Shown here piece by piece: positions 1-12,530 of a stretch of 64,000 bases of DNA. The position numbers and the translations under genes are program-made. Source of the stretch: Amphirosellinia nigrospora (lineage: Eukaryota > Ascomycota > Sordariomycetes > Xylariales > Xylariaceae); assembly GCA_004123355.1 (NCBI GenBank), contig SCHM01000002.1, positions 7,351,569 through 7,415,568 of the forward strand, read 5' to 3'. The notes beneath the pieces are model-generated. The model ran no database searches and was not told the DNA's origin. It worked only from the letters and a program-made list of their open reading frames with translations. Each line of letters opens with the position of its first letter. Position 1 is the first letter of the stretch.

Positions 1-1677
1 CAGGACTCGTACGCAAAGTCCCGACGACAGTCATCAACCTCTCCTACACAAGATGCATACGAACGACAGCATGGACAGCCGGACGACCTCTATACCGATC
101 TACCAGCCCTCGACGAGGAACAACCCGACGACACCCTGCATAGAGATGACGAGGCGCCACCGCCACCAGCACATCGGACTCTGGATGCAAAGAATTCCCC
201 AGCACTTGCTCCCCCTGCCGATAGCCTCAAGCGACGAAATTCTTCCCCTCTTAAACACGAGTATTACCCTTCCGATGTATCGTCCGAAAGTTCTTTCTCC
301 ACAGAAGCATCAGAAGATGACTACTCGTACTCTGACGAATCTTCGGACGATGAACTTGAGGCCGCCGAAATGCCTGATTCTGTGCCTGCTATTAGTATTA
401 AGAAAGAGACCGACACTTACACAGACTCCTCTATTTCTACGAGCTCAACAAGCCCTACCCCCTCTGTATCGGCCTCGCAGATGGAAAGGCCTGAGACCAG
501 TGGCACACAGTCGGGCTATCTTTATAAGTCTCTTGCAACAATATCTTACTGGGACAACAAACACGGATGCTGGAAAGACCTCTGGCCTGATATATGTTCG
601 ATTGTAACAACGCCAGGCTTAATCGAAGCTTATCCTTTCCGACGAACGCACACTTCTTCCGACGAGTCTAGTCACGAGGAGGAGCGACCTCTCATTGCGC
701 TAGATCTCACGCCCCTAGTCATGTTGCGGACTAGCACAGCTCTCGATCTCGAAATAAGATCACCGGTCTTGAGCTACGCTCGATTATACACCAAGGTGAA
801 CAAAATCGAGACATCATTCTTTCGCTTTCGAGCCACCTCGCTCCAGGAATGCGAATCCTTATATATGGCAGTTCACCGTGCTCGCTTGGACAATGCAAAA
901 TACAAGGCTTTAGAAGAGGAGACACGTATCCGGGCTTTTGGACAGGGTCAGGTTGCACAGAACGATGGCGATGGGAATAGCCAGAACCGAAGCTGGTTTG
1001 GTCGCAAAAATAGTTACCGCGCGTCAGCCCGAGCACCTTCACAATCCGTGGGGAGCACATCTCACTCCAGTGTATCAGCTTCCTCGTTCCTCAAAAAACT
1101 TATGGGTGGCGGTGGCCAATTCAATATTGCCATGTCCTCGGTTCACCGACAATCTCGATTTGGCGCCGGCGAGAATTCGCTGTATGCGTCATCTTCAGGC
1201 ACACCACCCCGTTCGCCATCCGTTAGTGCCGCCAACAGCGCAACAGTCGCAAAAATGAGCCTCACAACCAACAATCTCAAGATCCGGCTACATCTTCTTA
1301 TCTCAGCTAGTAAATGGGAGGATTATGGCAACTGCTTTCTCGAAGTGACGCGTCCAGATCAGGGAACACGACAAAACTTGAGAAAATATCAGGGCATGGA
1401 GAAACGAATTATAGTGACCAGTATTTCGAAGAAATCCACCGACAAGAATCGCGTGATCCTAGATGTTGTACTAGGTAGCCGGTGTTTCTCACGCCTCGGA
1501 AGCCGAGGTATTCTGCTTAATGTTTGGGAGAAGTCCGGATGAGCGTGGCGAAATGGGTGTCGCACCCAAGGGAGGTGGAAGTGGTGGAATGTAAACAAAT
1601 GGTGCTTCCAATGTGCTTCTGTTATGGAAGCAGGTTGGATTTATGGGCTCGTGACGCAAGAAGTTGTTATTGGCTGA
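1..1677 (+). CDS. Fungal protein with PH-like domain (5' partial, two frameshifts)
   Basis: The reading frame is open from base 1, so the N-terminus lies outside the window. The first ~160 residues are Ser/Asp/Glu-rich and probably disordered. A PH-like fold follows: it begins near GYLYKSLATISYWDNK, and ends in a helix with ECESLYMAVHRARLDNAKYK. A Ser-rich linker and a second conserved block (LKIRLHLLISASKWEDY) come next. The plain ORF stops at 1542, but reading on in other frames gives DERGEMGVAPKGG and then KWCFQCASVMEAGWIYGLV before TGA at 1675-1677. That tail looks like real protein, so I extend the gene across an extra base near 1533 and a missing G near 1586. Function is unknown; a membrane or phosphoinositide adaptor role is inference from the PH-like fold. 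Confidence 0.7.
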
Positions 1678-2615
1678 TTTTTTGATACCCCTTTCCCTTT
1701 TTCGTTCTCTTTTGTTCTTCGGTCTAAGGTGGTCCCTTTGCGAGGCGTATGAGATAAGCTCATAATAGGGCATATCCTCTCTGTATCTACATTGCTTTCC
1801 TTTTCACATCATTCAAGGAGCATAGACAAGCGAGGGTCGAGGTATTATGTACTGGTAACGGATTGATAGCATTTGAGCGAGCGCTGGGGTTCGGCAGCAT
1901 AGAGCGGGTGGATTGGGCTGGGTGCAATACTTGGAGTTGTGGAACGGATTTCGTTTTTTCGTTTTACGTGTATTAAATAAAGGTACCTATCGGCTTTCTA
2001 ATAATAAGTAAAAAACAATCACCAATTTAACCTAATTATCCAATATATCATACTTATATAGCGGTAGTGTGCGCGTGACTTAGCTTTTAGTTTGTCCATA
2101 TTGCAACTTGTATGCCAAATCTGAACTATTAGTGAGCAAGCCAAATTCTGGGAATTTGGTTGTTAAAAATGCTCGTCGGTTACATTATCAACTAAATAGA
2201 TGCAGACTTCTTTTAAGAACTACCTCCCAGCGCTATAATGATAGAAATTCATGTCCTCCAGGGTAAGCATCCCTTTTCTTAATAAATTAGGTACCTAGAT
2301 CTTCTACCTATGCCATATTCATCACATCACTCATTTTATGTTAGTTGATAGCCCAGTAACCTGGTTTGAATAAGGCTGACGACGTCTTGAAATAAGCGCG
2401 TTTGCGCCACTTGAATTTAGCATCAGAACTCTAGCTCCGTCTCTAATTCCATACAGTACTTTGAGTAGTACACTAGTAGACTACGTTGTAGTTCAAGCAC
2501 ACCGCATATCGCGCTCGTACAGGAGCGCAATCACGGCGGCCAAGTTACAATAAACATAATTCCGAGTCGGTGGGATGAAATGCGGTTGGCATGAAAAATC
2601 GAACATCGACGTCCC
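1678..2615. other. Intergenic, tail-to-tail
   Basis: This is the space between two convergent genes. It is AT-rich, with TATTAAATAAAG-like 3'-end signals near 1970-1985, and holds no ORF that resembles a protein. Confidence 0.5.
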
Positions 2616-4380
2616 CTATGGCGACTGAGCTGTGTCCGCTGGTTCAGCTGCTTCCGCATCCGTGGCGCGTTCAATCTGTAACTGGTATTCTTTCCACTCT
2701 TCGTCGGTGACATGGAATCGTTGCGCCACGCCCGTCACAAAAGCCCAAGCCTCGGCCGATATGAGAAACTTAAGGATCTCCGCCTGGAAAAGATTGAACA
2801 TCATCCGGGTCGCCAAGCCATCCGTTAAGCCGGCTCTGAACATATGGCCTACAGGAAGACCAAACTTGAGTGAGAATGACCTTGCCATGGCTCGAAATGC
2901 AATGATGTCCAGAGGCGTCAACAAAAGATGCGTGAGGGAGCTGGTAAGTATATCCCCGGCAAGTAGTGCGGGGAGACTGGTCAGTGTGTTGACGACATAT
3001 CTGGGCGCCTCCTTCTGCTGTGCTCTGGGTCGCCGCTGTTGCTGGGCCGGAGCTCAGCAGACCAGACTCCCGCAGGCGGTTCAGTCGATTCACTAGTATC
3101 GACATCAAAACTAATTAGGGTAGGGTTGACCATTTCTGGGTCTTCTTCGTCGGTAGCGTAATCATCCCGCCACGGCTTGAGAACGTACCCTGTCTACGAA
3201 TCCAACAGGAAGAGGTTCACCGACACCTTCTCCGTTTATTGCGGAAGGCTCCGCATCTGGCTCCGGGTCCTGTGTATGTCTGATTTCCCGGTCAGCACCC
3301 CTAGAGTGGGGGATTCTGGGAAAGATTGCCTCTGCGGAGTACTTGTGGGAACCAATGCTCGCAGGTTTGTAATGGGACCTGGCCAAGGGTGCGGAATGTT
3401 TTTGTATACTTTTCGCCGTATGAAATAGCTGAAAACGTCCCAGAGGCAGCCGATAAGCCAGTAGCCCGCGTATGGAGCGACGCTCATGGCAATCTTTCCG
3501 GCCCATTCAGGTAAAGTCCGAGCACCTGGCGAGCCCAGCCGCGGTGGTGCAATGAAGGGTGAAGCGCTGGAGAAGGGAATAAAGAAATTAAAGCTGGGAA
3601 ACCAGCGAGAGCCAGGTACTATGTCGAGACGCTGCATAGCAACGTATATTTGGAGATGAAACCTGATATGACCTATGATAGCCCGAAGCCTACATGAATG
3701 TTAAGAACTGGGAGCTGTAATAGCGTTGCACAAACTTACCAAAATCTATCTCGGATCATCTCCGACGTTCTTGAGCCCCATTGCAAAGCCCATGCACTAA
3801 AAATGAAGGCATTCCAGCCAGTAACAATTGCGGTGCCGAATGTGTTACGAGTTCTCTTTGCATCAGGTCTAGGAATGGAAATTTGGCAGCGTTCTTGTAC
3901 ACCTGATAGGATTGTGAGTATGGCAGACCAATGCATTATGTATGGTGTAGGAGAGCATACCAATATGCGCTGTCGAACGCCATGGACGCCCATATGCCGA
4001 CGACAACGAGGACACGACCAAATCGAAGGAAATGCCTGCCGGTGCTGTTCTCATACTCGTTGTGCAGCCTCGTGGTATCAACTACGGAGCTACTTGGGCC
4101 GCCGGGTTCCTGCTCCGCGACTCCTATGACAAGCATCACTTCATTGTGGGCACGGATGATGTCTTTGTTCATTCTCTTACTCTCCTCATTGACAACCCGG
4201 CCATGTTCGTCGTACTCCCTAGTGGGCTCCTGGGGGTCGGCCTCGCCCTCACCCTCGACAACATCATCATAGGGCGACCGTCCCTATCAAAGTATTAGCC
4301 TGACTGCGACCAAATAGGACTCAGGGGAGCAGAAAAGTGCTAACCAATGCTAAGGATGTCAGAGGTTCATGACGTCCCAT
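2616..4380 (-). CDS. Conserved fungal multi-pass membrane protein, four exons
   Basis: The model uses exons 4345-4380, 3961-4283, 3740-3902 and 2616-3689, joined by introns of about 50-60 bp with clean signals (for example GTAAGT at 3739 and a CATGTAG acceptor at 3690). The N-terminus reads MGRHEPLTSLAL then GRSPYDDVVEGEGE, followed by an RAHNEVMLVIGVAE block. Hydrophobic segments include GKIAMSVAPYAGYWLIGCLW and LTSLPALLAGDILTSSLTHL. The C-terminus is hydrophilic (VTDEEWKEYQLQIERATD). Five one-base shifts break the frame, at about 3989-3991, 3762-3763, 3287-3289, 3166-3168 and 3003-3005; each is explained by one base missing from a G or C run. From memory, similar proteins occur widely in filamentous ascomycetes without an assigned function. 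A mitochondrial or ER membrane role would be guesswork. Confidence 0.72.
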
Positions 4381-5290
4381 TATATCAATAGTTGATAATT
4401 GAGATGATCGAGGGGTACAGTGTGTCGCGCCACATTTATACAAGGATATATACGAACAAGCGACTGTGGATATCCAAATATGCAGGTTGCTGGTGAGTTG
4501 GTCACTACCTAAGGTAAATAGGACGGGGAGGTGAAGTTGTCTTCATTGATAGACGTTGTGAGATAGATGGGCTGAGGCGTAATAGTTGGAATGAGAACCG
4601 ATGAATAGCAGCAGATAGGATGGCTTCGGCACTATAGACAATTACAGTAGGTAAGCTTTGTACATATTCTCGATGCGTCACTACATGCAGGTCTAGGTTG
4701 GTCAGGTACAGTTAAGATGTTGATTAACATAGCATTAAGCTTTGACAGCACAGGTGATGCTCGAGTCTGCTCGAGGTTCAGTTCAATGAAGGGGAGAACA
4801 GCCAAGCCAATCATGTCTAGGTAGGTGCCCAAAACCTACTAAAGCTACTGGACCTACTGCTGCGATCAATATGATGTATTAGCGCCAAAAGGTCTTAGAG
4901 GGCACTTGAAGATTTGGTACTGCAAACACAAGGCGCCCTCAACTGACTCTCATCAATCACTCTTCCTATCAATTACAACACGGGAGGTTTAGGATAATGA
5001 TAGTAAATATAATCTTTATATTCGTAGAGTTTGTCAGAGAAAAATTAGTCTTGTCCAGGTAGTTCGTTAGTGAGTATCCTATCGGCTGGCATAGGTAGTA
5101 AGTACCTAGTGTTCATGTCTCTTATCGTTATCTACCTACCTAGGTAGGTAGGTATCTTCTTCTATACTGCCCAAAAATTTCCAGAGCATCCCACTTCAAC
5201 CTGCAATAGCGCGAGCCTCGAAACCAGACATTCACACGCACCCGGACGACATCGAGTGCCAATTGGCTATCCGCACCGGGTGCTTCTAAC
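4381..5290. promoter_or_regulatory. Divergent intergenic region upstream of UTP13
   Basis: This spacer separates two divergently transcribed genes and must hold both promoters. It carries a perfect 18-bp palindrome at 5133-5150 with a CCTAGG core. No other ORF with protein-like composition is seen. Confidence 0.5.
5133..5150. repeat. 18-bp perfect palindrome with CCTAGG core
   Basis: The sequence TACCTACCTAGGTAGGTA equals its own reverse complement. It lies about 140 bp upstream of the UTP13 start. A second 18-bp palindrome with the same core occurs at 53142-53159. Confidence 0.8.
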
Positions 5291-8129
5291 ATGGCCGCTA
5301 AATCGCCGTTCAAGACCACCTTTGCAGCGAGCGAAGTCATTCGGCCCATCTTCACCGGCGGCGATGTTTCCATCGAGAACGATGCTCGCATACTAGCTAC
5401 TACGCTAGGTGAAGATGCGATCCTAACCGACATCAAGACTGGCAAACACCTAGCAAAGGTGGAAGGGGTTAGTTCTTCCAGTTATGTAGCACTCTCAATC
5501 TGGTCGCTGACGGGGAATTAATAGGATGGCGAGCTCATATCTACCCTCACCTGTAGGCCACACCCTTTTTCCGAGGCAATGCGCCGGCGCGCTAACCACG
5601 TCCCTCCTAAAGTAACACCTTCGGGCTCCCACCTCATAATATGCTCTAGGTCCCTATCTATGCGAATATACTCTCTTCAGAAGACGGCCGACTCGATAGA
5701 TCCCCAGCTTGTCAGGACGGTGCGACCGCATGCCACTCCCGTCGTTGTCTTGGCTGTCGATAGGACGAGTACTCTGCTTGCGACTGGTGGCACCGACGGG
5801 TCCATCAAGGTCTGGGATATCAATGGCGGCTATGTGACCCATACCTTCCGTGGCCGAGCGTGTTGGTGTCTGCGCTCTTGTTTTTTGAGCTGGCGACCAG
5901 CCCAAAGAAATTGGAATTGAACGGGGCAAAGGACTCGGACAAGAAGAAGAGGCGACACTCGAAGACTGCGGATGACAGTGAGGCCGAGGAGGACGTTTCG
6001 ACTACAGCGAGATTCAGACTTGCGTCGGGTAGTCAGGACGGCAAAGTGCGCGTGTGGACCTTCACAAAAGGAGCGTCGTTGCCAATCTTGACTCCCATGT
6101 GTCCGACGTTCGAGGTCTTGACTTCTCCCCCGCCCAAAATGTGCTTGTAACGGCTAGCAGAGACAAGACCATACGCTGGTGGGATACGAAGTCGTGGAAG
6201 CCACGGAAAGTTATCCCCTGCTTCGAGCTGGTCGAGGCAGTAGGATTTATCGGCGACGGCCAGCTAACCTATACCGCGGGCTCAAATGGATGTTTGCGAA
6301 TATGGCAAACAGACCGGCCGTGAATTAACAAAAGAGCAAAAGAGAAACCAGAGGCTGAGGCCTTTGTTGCTGCGATATATCGGCCAGGCTTCCCATTCGT
6401 CGCCTGTATCCAGGTGGACCACACGATATCTCTCTTCAAGACGCCTACGGAGGAGGCCACATCTGTAACTGCGTCACTTGAGCCATTCCATCGTATATCC
6501 GGGACCCACGACGATATTATATCGATCTACGGTATCTACTTCCAGACCATTCTCTAATGGCCCTCGCTACAAATTCCGAAGATATTCGGATAGTATCGGT
6601 ATCGGAACCAGGTGACAGCACTGCCCTCGTGTCATCTGAGTATTTCGGCCAAGACATTGCCCTTCTCAAGGGCCATGACGATATTTTATCACACTTGATG
6701 TTGACTGGTCTGGTCATTGGGTCGCCACGGGCGCAAAGGATAACACAGCCAAGATCTGGCGAGTGGATCCTAAAAACAACTCCTACACTTGCTGGGTAAC
6801 ATACCAGGGACATGCCGAATCTGTTAGCGCAGTAGCTTTACCTCGTATTCGGCCTGTAGATGGTTCAAAAGCCCATGCTGACCCTCTCAACCACCCGCCC
6901 CAATTTTTGGTAACGGGGTCTTCCGACCAGACGATCAAGAGGTGGGAGATACCTAAGGAACCGCAGCAACGTACAAAGTCAGGTATTCGGGCCTCATATA
7001 CTCGGAAAGCTCACGACAAAGACATAAATGCTATTGATGTCAGCAACAACGCGCAACTATTCGCCTCTGCCTCTCAAGATAAAGTCGTTAAGATCTGGTC
7101 AATAGAAGAGGGCGAGGTGCAGGGAATACTCCGTGGCCATCGCAGAGGTGTTTGGTCTGTCTCCTTTGCTCCCCTAATACCCCTGTACTACACGGCGAAC
7201 AAGGCACGGTGTCCGGCAAAGGCGTGGTAATAACGGGAAGTGGTGACAAGACGATTAAACTGTGGAGTCTTACGGACTACACGTGTCTGAGAACTTTCGA
7301 AGGGCATTCTAATAGTGTCCTCAAAGTAACCTGGCTTAACATACCACCACCAGAGGAGCGTTCCAAGAAGCCTATGCTTTTTGCCAGTGCTGGCGGCGAT
7401 GGCCTAGTGAAGGTGTGGGACGTTAACTCTGGCGAAAATGAATGCACTCTAGACAATCACGAAGATCGTGTTTGGGCTTTGGCTGTTCACCCAGATACTA
7501 ACATGATTGTTTCTGGAAGTGGTGACTCAACTGTGACGTTCTGGAAAGATACGTCTACGGAAACACAGACTGCATCGAACGAGGCAGCTCTTAAACTCAT
7601 TGAGCAGGAGCAAGAGCTTGAAAACTATGAGTATGCAGGAGCCTACCGTGAGGCTATTACATTAGCTCTCCAACTCAACCATCCCCGCAAGCTTCAGGGG
7701 CTTTTCGAAAAGGTGGTCAATTCAAAAACACCCGACGCTGGTAGTCTGTCGGGTCTGAAAGCCGTCGATGAGGTCCTAGCTACCTTGTCGGATGAACAGC
7801 TATTCTTGCTTTTATTAAGACTTCGAGACTGGAACACCAACGCGAGAACGGCGCCAATGGCCCAGCGTATTCTATGGACGGTTGTAAAAAGCTACCCAGT
7901 CAGTCGCCTCTCAGGTCTGTCTGTAAAAGGGGCCAAAGGTCAGAAAAGTCTTAAAGAAGTCCTCAACGCACTAAAAGTGTACACAGAGAGGCACTACAAG
8001 CGGATGGAGGAGCTAGTTGACGAAAGCTACCTGATGGAATATACCCTGAGAGAAATGGACGTTCTGGCGCCGAGTTTAGACAACATGAAGTTGACGGACG
8101 GCGTGGATACAGATGTAATAATGACATGA
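5291..8129 (+). CDS. UTP13: U3 snoRNP / SSU processome WD40 protein Utp13 (frameshifted in assembly)
   Basis: Utp13 is a UTP-B subunit of the small-subunit processome, acting in nucleolar 18S pre-rRNA processing. The start is MAAKSPFKTTFAASEV. Exon 1 is 5291-5467; a 57-bp intron with TTAATAG acceptor leads to exon 2 at 5525. WD repeats run through both propellers: TGGTDGSIKVWDINGGYV, TASRDKTIRWWDTKSW, FASASQDKVVKIWSIEEG, GSGDKTIKLWSLTDYT, SAGGDGLVKVWDVNSG. The end carries the Utp13 C-terminal helical domain (KLIEQEQELENYEYAGAYRE onward). An acidic/basic insert (DKKKRRHSKTADDSEAEED) sits between blades. Frames change near 5854, 6056, 6312, 6360, 6522, 6690 and 7170, mostly by one missing base. 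Protein order and spacing match a full-length family member, so the shifts are more likely sequencing errors than a pseudogene. Confidence 0.93.
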
Positions 8130-8437
8130 TATATAAATATTTAAAATAAATCAGTATTATCGACCTATTCATTGATTGGGAGGTGAGATCACCTTTTATG
8201 CCAATTTAATCTGGAAGGATGATGCTGAATGAGTGGGTGCTACCTACTAAGTACAGAGATCAATACCAGCCACAATGTGGCGCAAGCTTGTTAACTAAGC
8301 CACGAATTTTTTGGTGTCAAAAAATCAATGATTCTTACTATGTTCGTTGTTATACTATTGAGGAATTCTTGCAGCCCCTCTTGAAAAGATATTATGAGGC
8401 TGTGTCGAATGAGGAGATGGTGTAGCTAACCGTTCCA
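8130..8437. promoter_or_regulatory. Intergenic between UTP13 and COQ8
   Basis: An AT-rich 3' flank with AAATAAA-like signals (8140-8150) is followed by the COQ8 leader. A 68-codon ORF here (8219-8425) has no recognisable protein character. Confidence 0.45.
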
Positions 8438-10813
8438 ATGAGGTTCGCGGATATCATACTGGACCTGGCGGCCGTGACCAAGGCCTCCCGGTCCGTAGCA
8501 ACGAGGCACCTGGAGTTGCGTGCAAGACAAATTGATCGCTATGGCCGAACATCTAGCATTATCAGGTCTTTGCGGATAACCAGAAAAAATCGCAAGGAGA
8601 GGGAGACCTAGCATCGTCGAAATCTACCGGGGATGCAGCACATGAAGACCATCAGCAATCTTCACATCCGGACACGCCAAAGCAATCTGACTTAGTCAGC
8701 GGTACGGAGCCAGCCGTCACAGAACCCATCACACTGGGAGATATTTCTACAGGTCCGAAACTAGATGTCAACCAAAATCCCCTTAAACGGGGTTCTCTTT
8801 TGGAGGATGCAGCGGCTCAGCAAGTCAAGGTGCGTCGGCCAGACCAAAGCGCTATTCTCGCGCAGTTGCGAGAGAAGGCGAACTCGGATCAGAAGACATA
8901 CGATGGGGGCGACAAGCTAGAAATGGCAAACACTTCGATGGAAGATGCCCCTGCGGGTATTAACATAAACGTTTTTCATACGAGCCGGGGCTCTCAGATG
9001 CTAGAGGGACAGGGTGTCGAGGGACAGTTGCAGCCAAAGGTACCACCCCCGAAGCCCAGCTGGTTCAAGGATTTTGGACATGATAAGCCGAAGACACTTG
9101 ACGAACATAAAGGCGGAAAGCCCTTCCTTCTATTTCGAAAGCTTCGGGGCAGGGAAGATCGCCTATCGAGGAGAGTGCTGCAGTTGCAGACGTAGCTATC
9201 GCGAGCCCGCAACTAGAAGAGTCACTGAGGCCACAGGTGGAAGAAAAGCCCATAGCTTCATCTCTGCCGAAGACAGATATAGACACAGAGACGACAGGGC
9301 CAAAAGCACCTCGTCAGTCCTCAGGAAGCCGTGTGCCAGGAACCCAAGAGCCCAATGCCCAACAAATAGAAAAAGAACACACAAAATGGTGAAGGATATC
9401 CTTTCAAGAGACGAGATTCATGTTGAACAGAAGTCGGAAACTGCGACATCCTCACCTGATGAGCTCTCCACTCCAGCATACACCCTCCGAGAGTCCAAAG
9501 TGCCAGCGACTCGTCTAAGCCGCATATGGAACTACGGCGGCCTAGCAGCCGGTATGTTGGGGGGAGCGCTCACCGAGGGTATCAGCAGAGGTTTCGGTGG
9601 CGGCGGACAGGGCTCCGTCATGTTCAGCGCTGGTAACATGGAAAGATTAGTAGCGAAGCTATCAAGGATGAGAGGAGCAGCTCTGAAGCTGGGACAAATG
9701 ATGAGTTTCCAGGACTCCAAGATGCTGCCGGGACCTATACAAGACGTCCTACAACGTGTCCAAGACCGCGCAGACTACATGCCTGCCTGGCAGCGAGACC
9801 GTGTGCTAGTAGCAAGCCTAGGCCCGAGTGGCGCGACCTGTTTGAAGAATTCGAAGAGACGCCTATCGCCGCGGCGTCGATCGGCAGGTCCACCGCGCCA
9901 CGTTAAAGTCGGGCGGGAAGGTGGCCGTCAAGATTCAGTTTCCCGGCGTGGCCGACTCGATTAATTCGGATCTAGACAATATCTCGATGCTCTTGCTGGC
10001 TTCCGGGATGTTGCCAAAGGGGCTGTACCTTGACAAGACGATCGACAATGCGCGCACAGAACTCGGCTGGGAGTGCGACTACGAGCGCGAGCTCGCGTGC
10101 GGCAAGCGGTATAAGGCGCTCCTCGCTGACGAAGGGACACCTTTTCCGTTCCCGAGATCCACGCGCATGCGTCCGGGAAGCACGTTCTGACAATGCAATT
10201 CATGGAGGGCGTCGGCGTGACACGCATGAAAGGGTCGTCGCTGACACAAACGCAGCGCGACTGGATCGGCACCCAGATCCTGCGCCTCTGCCTGCGCGAG
10301 ATCGTCGAGTTCCGCTTCATGCAGACGGACCCGAACTGGACCAACTTCCTATACAACGCCGCGACCGACAAGCTGGAGCTCCTCGACTTCGGCGCCTCGC
10401 GCGAGTTCCCCGCCGAATTCGTCGCGCAGTACGTCGCCCTCCTCGAGGCCGCGGCCCGCCAGGACCGCGACGCGCTCGTCGACTACTCGCAGCGGCTGGG
10501 CTACCTCACGGGCCACGAGAGCCGCGCCATGCTCAACGCCCACGTCGCCAGCATCCTGACGCTCGCCGAGCCCTTCTTGCGTTCGGCGCCCGAGGTCTAC
10601 GATTTCGCCGACCAGACCATCACCGAGCGCGTGCGCGACCTCATCCCCGTCATGGTGCGCGAACGCCTCAGCCCGCCGCCCGAGGAGACGTATAGCTTGC
10701 ACCGAAAGCTCAGCGGTGCCTTCTTGCTCTGTGCGCGGCTCGGCAGTCGAGTGCGGTGTCGCGAGTTATTCGAGAAGGCACTTGAGAAGGCGGATTTCGA
10801 TGTGAGAGGGTGA
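8438..10813 (+). CDS. COQ8: ABC1/COQ8 (ADCK) atypical kinase for ubiquinone biosynthesis
   Basis: COQ8 is a mitochondrial matrix ATPase/kinase-like protein that supports the coenzyme Q synthesis complex. I place the start at 8438 (MRFADIILDLAAVTKASRSV). The following ~300 residues are low-complexity. The conserved core starts at RIWNYGGLAAGMLGGALTEG, then KLGQMMSFQDSKMLPGP (the family KxGQ motif), the Ala-rich ATP loop region AAASIG near 9867, VAVKIQFPGVADS (catalytic-lysine strand), ECDYERE, DPNWTNFLYNA (HRD-equivalent loop) and LLDFGASREF (DFG). The C-terminus is DVRG before TGA at 10813. Frame changes occur near 8568, 9150-9180, 9390, 9832, 9870 and 10150; each neighbouring frame continues the family alignment. 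The 3' half is strikingly GC-rich. No intron is needed. Confidence 0.92.
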
Positions 10814-11090
10814 GTGACCGCTTTTATGAGGGCTACTGATCTGTATATACTACGTTGTACTAGATGTGGGAAATCACTGCTTCGAATGTAGATTACTGTA
10901 TTATAGAGCTTGGGCTTGAGCAAGGCATAGACGATAGAATTAGCTATCCTGTATCATGAGAAGCTCAACTCCCAGAGAGCAATATAGTCTGTAATTTGGA
11001 GTCTTGGTATTGTGACATAATGTATACATATAACCTATAAAGTGGTCAAAATATAGCTCCACAAACCCTCCCCTCCCCTATAAAGGCTTG

Positions 11091-12099
11091 TTAGGTAGCA
11101 CCTCGTCTCGCAACAGGCATATGCTTCCGCTCTCTGGCCGTGAGCTTCTTCCTCCTGCGCTCGATCGTGCGGTCGACCTGCTTCTTCTTCATGCCCGCGA
11201 AGCGCTCGAGCAGGAGCTGCTTCTTCTGCTCGCTCTTCTTGAGGTAGAAGGGCTGCTTGCCCTGCGCGACGAGCTCCTTCTCCTGGCGCCGGTGCTGCGC
11301 GACGACCTCGCGCTCGGCGTCGCGCCGCGCCTGCGCCTCCTTGCGGCTCTGCATCGACTTGAGCGTCCGCGCCAGCTCCTCCTTCTCGGCGGCCGACTTG
11401 CTCTTCTTCAGGGTCGCCCTGAGCTGCGCCATCTCCGAGTCGCGGTACTCGTCCAGGAAGGCGTACGCCTTGCGTGCCCGCGTCTCGTCGACGGCCCCCG
11501 ACGCTGCCGAGAACCGCGGGTCCCGCGGGAGGACTTTGGGTACGCTGATTACTTCGCGCCTCCGTGAGACCATGCGCTTGCTCGACATCTCGGTCGGCGC
11601 GTGTTTGGAGGATCGTTGGGGCTTGGGTGGTTTGGAAGATTTTGAGTCTGGTTTCGAGGGCGGCGGTCGTCTTCGTCTTGTTCTTCGGCTTCGTTGTTTC
11701 GTGTTTTACGCTCCTTCTTCTTCTTCTGCCGTATACCAGGCATGGACGCTTGTGCTTTTGCAAGAGCGCCGAAAGAGATTTGTGCTGCTGCGGCAGATGA
11801 GGGGTCACCCTCCTCTTCGTCTTCCTCGTCGTCGCTGCCGGACGCTGAGTCTGACTGTTAAATCAACTTAGCTAATTGGTCATTGAAGTTGGCAGTAGAG
11901 TTCAATGTACCTCGTTCGCAGTCCGGCCCTCACTATCGCTTATGTCGTCCGAGTCACCATCTTCGCTCCCCTCCTCTTGCGAGTCGTCGCTGTGTTCCTC
12001 TAATTCGGGCTCGGGTTCGGGCTCTTCCCTTCTTGCCCGTACTCTTCTCTGGAGGCCACCAAAGGGCTGTTTCCGTTTGTAGGATGTAGTGGGTGGCAT
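11091..12099 (-). CDS. RRP36: rRNA biogenesis protein Rrp36
   Basis: Rrp36 acts in early cleavages of the 35S pre-rRNA in the nucleolus. Exon 1 (11911-12099) encodes MPPTTSYKRKQPFGGLQRRV and a long Glu/Asp/Ser stretch. A 56-bp intron (GTACAT donor, TTTAACAG acceptor) precedes exon 2 (11091-11854). Family-specific blocks are VPRDPRFS-like KVLPRDPRFSAASG, FLDEYRDSEMAQLRATLKK, QGKQPFYLKKSEQKKQLLLE and ERRRKKLTARERKHMP at the C-terminus. One shift near 11658 (a CCC run on the coding strand, apparently one C short) separates the acidic N-part from the conserved C-part. It converges on COQ8, with only ~280 bp between the two stop codons. Confidence 0.93.
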
Positions 12100-12530
12100 C
12101 TTGTCTTGGAATATCTGAGCTCCTCGATCTAATAGTTTAAGCTTCTTTGATCACGAAGGTACATAGGTACTTGCATGTGCTAGCGTAAACGGCCTTAAAA
12201 AAGTGATGGCGATAAGGTAATTACTTCAGCTGCCCCACTAGATTTACTTATCGATAAGACATCACTAGCGCAACAATCTACGGCATAGGGGGACCCTTCA
12301 GAACTCTACTGCTACCAAGTCAACTCTGCTTGGGTTATTATCTTTCTTTTTGGGTTGGGTAGACAGTTGCGCGGATGCGGGTGGGATTGGATTCTATGTT
12401 CATGCGCAGGTTTCTGCATAGCAGTGTCGGCAATACACGTTTGGGCAGGCTGCCTGGACTACGCCGAATCCACGATAACCACAATTGCGCCGACTCGAAA
12501 CCGCAACGACCTGCGGATACCATTCGCACC
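12100..12530. promoter_or_regulatory. Divergent promoter region, RRP36 / NIF-like gene
   Basis: About 430 bp separate the two divergent start codons. ORFs in it have no protein character. No specific factor site can be defended. Confidence 0.45.

Noticed and set aside
8040-8065. CTGAGA string resembling a TPP riboswitch element
   Set aside because: It lies inside the UTP13 coding end and the rest of the aptamer is missing.
8219-8425. 68-codon ORF before COQ8
   Set aside because: No motif, no continuation; COQ8 homology begins with the ATG at 8438.
10030-10702. Long Arg/Ala-rich ORFs on both strands
   Set aside because: Shadows of the GC-rich COQ8 kinase domain.
5291-10813. Programmed frameshifting or pseudogenes in UTP13 and COQ8
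   Set aside because: Shifts are many, lie mostly in homopolymers, affect unrelated neighbours alike and keep the full family order; sequencing error is simpler.
11035-11567. 159- and 257-codon ORFs overlapping RRP36
   Set aside because: Other-frame shadows; only the minus-strand RRP36 frame has family motifs.
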